Below are positions 8,921 to 20,000 of a stretch of 64,000 bases of DNA, piece by piece; position 1 is the first letter of the stretch, and each line of letters starts with the position of its first letter. This stretch comes from Bacteriovorax sp. BAL6_X. GTDB taxonomy: Bacteria > Bdellovibrionota > Bacteriovoracia > Bacteriovoracales > Bacteriovoracaceae. The position numbers and the translations under genes are program-made. The stretch covers positions 558,001 through 622,000 of the forward strand of contig NZ_AUMC01000003.1 of the NCBI RefSeq assembly GCF_000443995.1, read 5' to 3'. The notes under the pieces were generated by a model. It saw only the letters and a list, made by a program, of their open reading frames with translations, searched no databases and was not told the DNA's origin.

Positions 8921-10234
8921 TTGACACGTAAAACCTTTGTTCTCGATACTAACGTATTACTATTTGATCCTAATGCTATTAACAAATTTGGTCCTAACGA
9001 CGTCTTTATTCCACTAGTTGTTGTGGAAGAAGTAGACCGTTTTAAGAAAGATCAAAATGAGAATGGGCGTAACGCTCGCTACTTCTCAAGAATCATTGAT
9101 GACCTTCGCAAGAAGGGCTCACTTATGGATGGTGTTGAGCTAGACAATGGTGGAACTCTAATTATCTCTGTCGATAAAACGATTGAAAATCAACATGAGA
9201 CAATTGACTTAACAATTAATGATAATTTAATTCTTGCTTCTGCAATTTTCTTAAAAGAGCAGGGTGAAGATGTTGTTCTGATTACGAAGGACATTAATTT
9301 AAGAATTAAATCTGATATCTTAGGCATCAATGCTGAAGACTATGGAATGAAAGATATTAAGCTTGAGGAAATCTACTCGGGTTACCGCTTTCTTCCTCTA
9401 GCAAAAGATAAGCTTGAAGAATATGAAAAGAATCGCTTCTTACAACTTGAAAATTGGGAAGAGCTTGAGATTTTTCCAAATGAATATTTAGTTGTTCACG
9501 AAGAAGGAAATGATAGAAGAAGACTTCTAGGGCGATTTTCAAAAAGTAAACTAGGAATCGTTCCTCTAATCCCAATGAGAGAAGGGGTTTGGGGAATCTA
9601 TCCAAAAAATATGGAACAACAATTTGCACTTGATGCTCTTCTTAACGATGATATCAAGTTAGTGTCACTTGTTGGTAAGGCCGGTACAGGTAAAACACTT
9701 TTGGCAATTGCCGCAGGTCTTGAAATGACAATTAATCAAGAAAAGTATTCAAGACTTCTTGTCTCTCGTCCGATTCAACCAATGGGGAAAGATCTTGGTT
9801 ATCTTCCAGGTGATGTTAACGATAAGCTAGGTCCTTGGATGCAACCAATCTTTGATAATATGGATTTTCTATTTGATCAAAGAAGAGCAGGAACAAGTTC
9901 TTCTTATGTTGATTTAATGGATCACGGACTTCTTCATATTGAACCACTAACTTATATTCGTGGTCGTTCTATTCCTGGTCAGTACCTAATCGTTGATGAG
10001 GCACAAAACCTTTCTCCACACGAAGTTAAAACAATTGTAACTCGTGCCGGTGAGGGAACTAAAATCATCCTCACAGGTGATCCTCAACAGATCGATAGTC
10101 CATACCTTGATGAAATTAACAACGGGCTAAGCTATGTTGTTGAAAGACTAAAAACAGAAGAGATCATCTCTCATACGAAGTTAACTGTTGGCGAGCGTTC
10201 AGCGCTTTCTGAAACAGCTTCAAAATTACTTTAA
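8921..10234 (+). CDS. PhoH family protein: PIN domain plus PhoH ATPase
   Basis: This is the PhoH2-type arrangement. The N-terminal PIN nuclease domain (about 130 residues) has FVLDTNVLLFDP, with later acidic residues in EEVDRFKKD and LTINDNLIL. The C-terminal PhoH ATPase has Walker A GKAGTGKT and Walker B YLIVDEAQNL, then LTGDPQQID. Known homologues are RNA helicase/nucleases. The first in-frame ATG is 8909, but the only strong ribosome site (GGAGGG, 8911-8916) overlaps that codon and is well placed for the TTG at 8921, so I chose TTG (437 residues; 441 from the ATG). The PilZ gene follows after 14 bp. Confidence 0.9.
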   Translation: MTRKTFVLDTNVLLFDPNAINKFGPNDVFIPLVVVEEVDRFKKDQNENGRNARYFSRIIDDLRKKGSLMDGVELDNGGTLIISVDKTIENQHETIDLTINDNLILASAIFLKEQGEDVVLITKDINLRIKSDILGINAEDYGMKDIKLEEIYSGYRFLPLAKDKLEEYEKNRFLQLENWEELEIFPNEYLVVHEEGNDRRRLLGRFSKSKLGIVPLIPMREGVWGIYPKNMEQQFALDALLNDDIKLVSLVGKAGTGKTLLAIAAGLEMTINQEKYSRLLVSRPIQPMGKDLGYLPGDVNDKLGPWMQPIFDNMDFLFDQRRAGTSSSYVDLMDHGLLHIEPLTYIRGRSIPGQYLIVDEAQNLSPHEVKTIVTRAGEGTKIILTGDPQQIDSPYLDEINNGLSYVVERLKTEEIISHTKLTVGERSALSETASKLL

Positions 10235-10248
10235 TAGAGGAATAGCGA

Positions 10249-10812
10249 GTGTCGAGAGCTAATCGTCAACATTTAAGAGCACCTGTAAATCAAGAGATGC
10301 TCTATCTTTGCGATGACTATGTTTTAAAAGGCCGCTGTTCTAATATTTCCGAAGGTGGAATGTTAATTACCGATATGGGGCGCGTACCAACAAGTACGCG
10401 CTTTCATACTATGGTATCACTTATACAATATCCAGAATTTTCAAAATTGAGTTCTCAAAAGTTAATTAGCATAGATCACAGTGCCTTTGAAATCGAAGTC
10501 ATTCGCTGTGAAGTTGATATTGTTCGCTCATTTGATGGGCTATCAGAAGTTGAAAAAATCTTGCTACCATCAATTGGTGCTAAATTCTCGCACGTATCTT
10601 CTGGGAATATGGCACTTATTCGCTCTTATGTGACTACATTCTCAAAGAATATGATCTATCTTTTAACTCAATTTGAAAATTCATCAAAAAAAAATGGAAA
10701 TATTGTTCACCTCAGAAAGACGGCCTCTCTTCTTGGTTATGATTCACAGATAAAGCTGCCACTTCTAAGGGCCAAGGTGCTTCATGATTACCAATCTTTA
10801 GAATCTCTTTAG
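10249..10812 (+). CDS. PilZ domain protein
   Basis: A GTG start at 10249 preceded by GAGG gives 187 residues. The N-terminal part carries the PilZ signature: an Arg-containing segment (RQHLRAPV) followed ~20 residues later by CSNISEGGML, matching the [D/N]xSxxG cyclic-di-GMP motif. The first motif is RxxxR with the second Arg at LRAPV. PilZ proteins usually bind c-di-GMP and control motility, adhesion or secretion. No effector domain is fused, so it is probably an adaptor. It lies 14 bp after phoH. Confidence 0.8.
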   Translation: MSRANRQHLRAPVNQEMLYLCDDYVLKGRCSNISEGGMLITDMGRVPTSTRFHTMVSLIQYPEFSKLSSQKLISIDHSAFEIEVIRCEVDIVRSFDGLSEVEKILLPSIGAKFSHVSSGNMALIRSYVTTFSKNMIYLLTQFENSSKKNGNIVHLRKTASLLGYDSQIKLPLLRAKVLHDYQSLESL

Positions 10813-11049
10813 AATTTCTTACTGATTGTCTAACCTAAATGACTAATATTACACAGTTTATTTTATTCATAAATAAAGTTCTTATAATTTAAATAGTTTT
10901 TACCGATAACTCTTATATGACCATGTGTAATCAATAGATTACAGCTGAATGACAATAATTATTGACGACTATTTTAAGTTGAAACTTACTTTCGTCTATA
11001 AGTGGTTGTTATTTATTTGGATAAAAATATCAGGGTATGATTTTCTGAG

Positions 11050-14000
11050 ATGAATTTTATTAATTTAGTAAACATTTTCTGTGTCTTCTTAGTGGTGTTG
11101 GCCACTAGTTCTTGTAATTCTAAGATTATTTTGAGCATTGATGAAGACTTATTCGTTTCTGAGTTAATGTTAACCAGTGATGATGGCGGTGATGAGATTC
11201 TCTCTGAAGAAATCGTTGTAACCAGAGGCGCTGCCTTTAATATGTATTCATTTGTTGGTAATCAGCACTCGAAGGAAAAGAAGCTAGTAAGTTGGGAACT
11301 AGAGTCAGGAAGTGCTCTTCTTGCAGAGGATGATACTCAGAAAGCAGTTGCAATTACAGCTCTTACTAATGGACAAGTTAGGGTTAAAGCACGCCTTAAT
11401 AATTCTCTTTCTAAGTCTGTTGTAATTAATTTTATAGATAATCAAGTCTCGTTAAAGAGATTATCACTTGAAACATTTAATGGTGCTTTAGATATTAATG
11501 CTTCTTATGTAGGCGATCTAAATGATAATTCAGTGGCAACTGCTTATCTTTGTAATGAAACTAATTCGACAAATTGTGATCCTTTGAGTGGGAATAGTTT
11601 TGCACTTAATAAAGCTGCTCCAAATTTTGGTGAGACTTTAATTAACTTATCGCCTACATATAACCCAGGTGATTTAGTACGTGTAAGGGTTGTTGCAAGT
11701 GATCCTGATGGTGAAATTGTGGATACCCTAGAGTCTGTTGTAGAGTTATCTGCGCAACCTTCAAGTTATTCTATTCCATCTTTTGATATTGAGTCGATTA
11801 GCTTTTCTCAACTTTATACTAATATTTCTGATGCAAATAATACTATTGTGAATATTTCAGATGCAGATGATATTCTTAAATATTGTTTGATTGAAAATGA
11901 TTCTACAAAGCCAAATTCAACTGCCAGTGGTAGCTGTGGTGGCCAAGATTGGTCTACTAGCATGCCAGTATCCCTAGTTATGAGTGGTGTTGAAGGAGAT
12001 AGGGATATTTACTTATGGGTTGCTGATAAATTTGATTCAATAAATACGACTACAATTACTGATTCTATTATCGTTGACAATACTATCCCTGGTCTAGTTT
12101 CAAATATTAGTCTAGGTGCCGTTAATAATGACTTATCTATTTCTCCAAGCTTGACTTGGGCGACTGATGCTATTGATTTACATAGTGGCATTCAAAAATA
12201 TCAGGTTCGTCTATTAAGAAATAGTGACTCGGTTGAGATTGTTGCTTGGACTGACTTTATAAATGGTGAGAACTTTACGGGCCTTAGCTTAGCAATGGAT
12301 ACACAGTATGATTATGAAATTCGTGCAATTGATAATGCTGGAAATATTGGAAACTCGACGGTTGCCTCCTTTGTTACAGCATCTCAAATCGGTGATCCGA
12401 CATTAAGTATACAGGGTTCTAATAGTGGCTCTTCAGTTTATGTAAATTTAAGTGACTCGCAAAATGTAGATTTAACTATTGGTAATATTTCTGATGCTGA
12501 TAAATTTTGTCTTGTCGAAGACAGCTCCACTAAGCCAAGTAGTGTATCTAATTCGAGCTGTAACGGAGGAGCTTGGTTATCGACAGCTCCTGTTGGACAT
12601 ACCTTCTCTCTAGGCGATGGAAGTCGTAGTTTATATCTTTGGGTTGCAAATTCTTTTAATGTTATAAATTTAAATCCTGTAAGTGATTCAATTATTATAG
12701 ATACATCTGTACCAACATCTATTTCAGGATTGAGTTTAACTTCTGTACCTACTAATTTGACTGAATCTCCAATTATTTCCTGGTCATCAGACTCGAATGA
12801 TACAACTTCAGGTTTATCTCATTATGAAGTTAGATTAGAAAAAAGTAGTGATAATAATACTGTTGTAGATTGGACTGCTTTTACTAAAGGAAATCGATTA
12901 TCGGGCCTATCATTAGAGAATTTTACTAATTATCGAATATTAATTAGATCAATTGATAATGCTGGAAATTACTCTTTAACTGTAAGTGATACATTTACAA
13001 CAAACTCAACTATTTCCACTCCTACTTTAGAGTTAACTGCCTTAAACTCACTATCTAATGATTATGTGAATATTGGTGATAGTTATCAAGTATCACTAAA
13101 TATATCAAATAACTCAGATGCTGTAGATTATTGTATATCAGAGGGGCAGACAACACGACCAAGCTCAACGGCAAATGGAACTTGTGATGGTGGGAACTGG
13201 CAAACAATTACTCCTACAAATTATACATTTTCAGCTGGTGAGGGGAGTCGTGAGCTTTATTTATGGGTAGCAAATAGTGATGACGTAATAAGTACAGTCG
13301 TGGCAAGTGATGCTATCTTTGTCGATAATATAGCTCCCGTTAACATTACAGGTACAACACTAGGTGCAGTTGGTACTGACTTAAGTGTTAGTCCAACAGT
13401 TTCATGGACGACTGATGGAAGTGATTCTGGTTCAGGTGTTGAACATACCATTTTCCGATTAATTCGTGATTCTGATTCATTTGAGATGGTTACATGGCAG
13501 GAGCTAACTAATGGAAGCTCTTTTTCTGGTCTATCTCTTGCGGGGAGTACAACTTATAGTATTGAGTATAAAACAGTTGATCAGGCAAGTAATGAAAGTA
13601 GTGTTGAGAGCTTAACTTTTACAACTCCTTCAATGATGGGGAACCCAAGTATATTATTAAGTTCTCCAAGTACTGCATCCACTAATTTTATAAATGGTAG
13701 TGACCTAGGGGTTGCTAATGTAGTATTAGGATCAATTGAAGATGCGGTGAAGTTTTGTCTTTCACAGGCCCAGGACTCAGCTCCTGCTTCTACAGCAAAT
13801 GGTACATGTGACGGAGGGAATTGGTCGATAGCTGAACCTTCAAGTATTTCTTTATCTGCTGGAGATGGTAATAAAACTGTTTATATTTGGGTTGCAAATT
13901 CTGGGGATGAGATAAACCCTAATGTTACTTCTAGCTCAATTACAAGAGATGATACAGGGCCTACGAGTGTCTCAGGTTTAAGTGTAGGGGGAGTTGGAGC

Positions 14001-17000
14001 TACTCTGACTTCAACACCAGTAATATCTTGGACGACTGATTCTACAGACTTAACAAGTGGAGTATCACATTACGAAGCAAGACTCATATTGACTAGTAAT
14101 TCAAGTGTTGTTTCTGATTGGGCAACCTTTTCAAATAATTCTACGATAGATTCATTATCTCTTTCATATAATACAGAGTATACGGTTGAAGTTAGGTCCC
14201 ATGATAATGCTGGAAATATTGGTACCAGTTCAAGTGTTAATTTTACGACTGCGGATACAATTGCTGATCCAACAATGTCACTTTCGTCTGCAGATACCTC
14301 TTCAACAAATTTCATAAACTTTGTTGATGCTAATACTGCTCAGCTCTTAATCGGAAATGACTCAGATGCTAGCTTATATTGTATTTCTGAGGGACAGACT
14401 ACTGCTCCAGTTTCAACATCAAGTGGAACATGTGATGGTGGCGATTGGAGTGGAACGAAACCTGTTTCATACACATTCTCTTCAACACAAGGTGTTCGAA
14501 CTCTTTATATTTGGGTTGCAAATAGTTTCGGTGTTATTAACTCTGGTGTAATTAGTGACACTATTTCAAATGATACTGTTTCTCCGACACCTATTTCAGG
14601 TTTATCTTTAGGAGCTATTCCAAATACTCTAACACAGTCACCAGATATTTCTTGGAGTGGAAATGGGACTGATGTGACATCTGGCATTGCGGCACATGAA
14701 GTACGACTCGTTCGAGTCTCTGATAGCGCTACAATTGTTGATTGGGTAGACATTGTCAATGGGGATTCTCTTACTAGCTTATCATTAGATAATAATACTC
14801 AATACTCGGTTCAAATTCGTCCACGAGATAATGCCGGAAATAAAGGTTCTTTTGAAAATATTAATTTTACGACGAACGCAACTCTAGTTGATCCAACGCT
14901 TTCTTTAGATGCATCAAACACAGGCTCTACTGATTATGTAAATTCAACAGACTCTAATTTAGTTGATGTCGTAATAGGAAATAACTCAGATGTAGTAAAG
15001 TACTGCTTAAGTGAGTCTAATACAACAAAGCCTAGTAGTACTGTAAGTGGAAGTTGTGATGGTGGAGATTGGTCGATTTCTGTCCCAACACAATTCACTT
15101 TTGATGCAACAGAAGGTAATCGAGTACTATATCTTTGGGTCGCCAACTCCGAAGATATTATAAATGATGGGCCTGTTAGTAATAGTATTATCGTGGATAG
15201 AGTTATCCCTACTGACTTAAGTGGTTTAAGCACTGGACCTGTTGGAGCAAGCTTTTCTGAAACTCCAACTATCAATTGGGTTACAAATGCGACTGATGCA
15301 ACTTCTGGCCTAAGCCATTATGAAGCGAGAGTTATCGAACTACCAAATACAAGTATTAGTAGTTGGCAGACAATTCTAAATGGTGGCTCTATTAGTGGCC
15401 TGAGTTTATCTAGTGATACAAATTATCGCATTGAGATACGAGCTCATGATCTTGCTGGAAATATTGGAAATGTACTTTTTACTGATTTTACATCGGCCGA
15501 TACAATTAATGATCCTAGTTTAGATCTTAGCTCGGGGGATACATTATCTACTGCTTACTTAAATATTTCTGACTCAAATACAGCACAAGTTCTAATTGGT
15601 AATGATACAGATGCTACTAGCTATTGTTTAAGTGAATCAAACTCAACTAAACCTAGCTCAATTGCAAATGGTACTTGTGATGGAGGTAACTGGAGCTCAA
15701 GCGCACCAACTTCAAAATCATTATCAATAGGAGAAGGAACAAAGACATTATACCTTTGGGTCGCTAATAGTTATGGTGTAATTAATAATGGCCCAATAAG
15801 TGATTCAATAATTGTTGATAATACAGTTCCAACGAATATTTCGGGAATGTCTCTTGGAACAGGTACTGGTAACTTAACTACTACACCAACTGTTTCATGG
15901 ACAACGGACTCGACAGATGGAATTTCTGGCCTATCTCATTATGAATTGAGGTTAGTGAAGGATGATGACTCTACTGAGGTTGTATCTTGGCTAACTTTCG
16001 TAAAAGGAAATAACTTATCAGGACTGAGTCTTGATAATATGGAGACCTATCGTTTTGAAGTCCGTTCAGTAGATAATTCAGGTAATAAAACGACTGTGAC
16101 ATCAGCTACCTTTACAACTAATTCAACAATTACTGATCCTACTTTTAGTATAACAGCTTCCAATACTTCTTCTACTTCGTACTTGAATACGACGGATAGT
16201 ATGCAAGTGAATGTGTCTTTATCTAATATTTCAGATGCTGTTAAATTTTGCTTAAGTGAGTCCGATTCAACACCTCCTTTGAGTACAAATTCTGGTAGTT
16301 GTGATGGCGGTGATTGGCTTGTTTCTGCTCCTACAAATTATACCTTTTCTTCAGGAGAGGGAAATCGCACAATTTATGCATGGGTAGCAAATAGTGATGA
16401 TGTTATTAATACAGGTAGCGTTAGTGATACGATTTATATTGATACTATTGCTCCTTCAAATATTTCAGGTACTACTTTAGGTGCGATTCCAAATAATCTA
16501 TCTGAAACACCTAGTCTTTCATGGACTGGTGACGGTGTCGATTCAGGAAGTGGCCTTGCCTCTACTTCTGTTCGTTTAGTTGACTCTAGTGACACTGAGA
16601 TTGTTCCTTGGACAAGCTTTACGACAGGGAGTAATTTTACTGGTTTAAGTCTTAGTGGTAATTCCGATTATACTTATGAATATAAAACAATTGATAATGC
16701 TGGTAACGAATCAATAATATCAAGTGTTCAGTTTACGACAATATCTCCAATTGCAGATCCTACATTAGAACTCTTCTCTTCTTTAACTACGTCGACTGTA
16801 TATATTAATATTAACGATAGTAAAGTTGCAGATTTAAATTTAACTAATATAGATGATGCAACAAAGTATTGCCTAAGTGAGACGCAGTCATCTAAGCCTG
16901 CTTCTACAAACTCTGGTACATGTGGTGGAGGGGATTGGCTCCTTTCTACTCCGTCAACTTACACCTTATCTGGTGGAGATGGGACGAAGGTCGTTTATAT

Positions 17001-20000
17001 TTGGGTTGCTAATGCAACAGATGAAATAAATAATGGAGTATCTAGTGATTCAATAATTTTGGATGAAACAATTCCAACTACAACGTCTTCTCTTATCTTA
17101 GGAAGTGTTGAAAATCGTCTAGATCGTACTCCAATTGTAAACTGGACGACAAATGCGATAGATGATAATGGAATTGATTATTATCAATCTCGTATAGTGA
17201 AAACAAGTGATTCAAGTACCTTTCAAGACTGGTCTAATTTCACAAAAAATACTCATATCTCAGGTCTCTCTCTTGAGAATCATACTGAGTATAGAGTTGA
17301 AATTCGTGCAGTGGATAATGCTGGTAATATCGGCGCTTCAGTTTCTTCAAATTTTACGACAAATGTAACAATAGATGACCCAACAAATTTTAAATTATCA
17401 TCTTCTGGTGGAAATGATTTCTGGCTAAATGCTACTCATAGTAATACAGCAGTTGTTTCTTTTACTGAGCCTTCTGGAGTTGATCTTTATTGTCTTAGTG
17501 AGACTCAAAGCTCTAAACCAGTTAGTACTGCAAACGGCACTTGTGGAGGAGGCAATTGGCAAAGTCTCAAACCAACGTCAATTAGTTTAGTTGCTAGTGA
17601 AGGTTTACATACTGCATACCTTTGGATTGCGAATTCTTCAGGAATTATTAATTCAAATCAAGTTTCAGCTTCAATTAGTATCGATAACACTTCTCCTGTA
17701 AATGTTTCGTCACTATCAATTGGTGCTGTGACTGAGGTTTACGCAACTCCTGACTTTAATTGGGGGACCGGCCCTAGTGATGCTACTTCTGGTGTTAGTG
17801 AAGTTCAAATTAAAGTTACGAACTCTGGATCAGATGTCATTGCTTGGACTACTGCTACAAATGGAATTTCATTAGCATTTCCGAGTGCTGAAGAGAATAC
17901 GGATTATACAATTTGGGCAAGAACGATAGATGTTGCGGGTAATATAAGTAGCTCAAGTGGAGTTTCATACACAACTCCTTTCTTTGTTAAGGATATAAGT
18001 TTATCAACAACATCGATATCAAATATGGATGTTGATACAAGTGGTCCTGGGGCAACACATACAGTTACAGTCACAAATACTGGGAATATCGAATTTAGTG
18101 GTATTACTTCTCGCCTTGAAAGTGATTTTATGATTTTTGAAATCGTTTCAGATAACTGTGATGGAGTAACTGTTTCCGTAGGTGGAACGTGTACAATTGA
18201 TGTAAGGGCGAATCCATATCGAAATGGTGCTTATAGTGGAACTCTTTATGTAGCAATCGAGAATAATGAATACTCTGTTGCTTTAAGTGGAGAGGCAACT
18301 AATATGCCTGATTTTTATGGGCCACTTGCAATTAATAATGATCAATCGGATTCTTCAACTTCAACAGTCGCTAGTCCTGGTCAAAGTTATCAATATATTC
18401 ATAATGTAAAAGACGGACCGAACAGAATTATTATTGTAAGCGCGACTTCCGATTGGATGAGTACTCCAAATGCTAAGTTCAATGGAACAACTATGACTTT
18501 AATTAGTTCTGTTTCTAGTGGATTTGGAAATAAAGTTAGATTATTTTACACTATTAACCCTCCTGTGGGTGACGGTGTTATTGAAATTACTGGTACAAAT
18601 AGTACAAGTGGTGCCTCTCAAGCTTATACCTTTTATAACGTTGATCAATCAAATCCTGTTAGTTCTGTACAATCAGATACAGCATCAAACGGTTCTGGGC
18701 AGGTAACTATTCCTTTACTTGATCATAAAGTCTCTGTTGTTGCCGTTGGTGGTAGTGATAGAACGGCATCTTCAGACATTACTCCTGAGATTGAATCTCA
18801 TTATACTGAAGGTGAGTATATTGGAATGTTTGTATATCGTGGCCCTTCATCAATTTCGCCAACTTTCTCATATGGTTCAAGTGATGATATCGCCATTGCA
18901 TCAGTGGTTTTAAATGGGCTTGAAAATTCAGCATCTTTAAACTCAAGCCCTAAGACTATTACTGATTTTGATATTCTTACTGGCTCAAGTTATGGACCAA
19001 CACATACGATTACTATTTCAAATTTAGGGGGAGCTGCTAGTAGTGTAATTCAATCTCCGGTTATCTCTGGTGATGATACATTCGTAGAAGTTGTCGCGGA
19101 TAATTGTGTAGGTAATACAATAGCTTCTGGTAGTAGCTGTACTATTGATGTTAGACCTAAATCATTTGGAAACACAAGTTATGGTGCACATATATTATTT
19201 TCAGATAGTAACTTGGAGACCAGTACTAAAATATTGGGAGAAGCATCTGGATTTGAAGCAGATATTAATGTTAAGTTAGATAACTCAACTACGACTACGG
19301 CAAGTTACACATCAGGATCACAATCTTCATTTTCTCATACTGTTGGAGATTTTAATAATCGCCTTTTAGTTGTTTCGCTAAATCAGGTCTCAAACTCATC
19401 TATCAATGCTGTTACATTTATGGGGATAAATTTAACACAACTCGATAAACAAAGTTTTCAACCAACTTCTAATTATGCGCGCTCGGAGACATGGTATCTT
19501 GTTAATCCACCAGTAGGAGCGGGAACTATTAATGTAACATCTTCGATGTCTGCAAATACCTCTATTGTTGCCAGAAATTTCTATTCAGTCGATCTAGATA
19601 ACCCGATCGAATTAATTGAAGGAAAAGTTGATAATACAAGTCCAACTAGCCTTGATGAAACCTTGGAGTCTTCTGCAACAGATTTTATGATGTTTAATCT
19701 TGCGTCGAATAGTTCTAGTATATCTTTTTCTTCAAATCTTATACCGGTAGACAGCAGATTTGTTTCTTGGAATTCACAAATAGGACTCACTCAATTACTA
19801 TTTCAAAAGGGTGGGCTTAATTCTTATCAATTTACTCCAAGCTCTACTGCCTCTTCTATTGCTTATCAAGCGATTAGAATTAATAGTGCTTTAAATACTA
19901 CTTCTCTTAGAATTTCTGCGACAAGTAGTTTTGATCTTTCAGGTGGAAACACTAGTAGTACGATTCAATACTCAGTAAGAAATAATGGTGGTGTTACTTC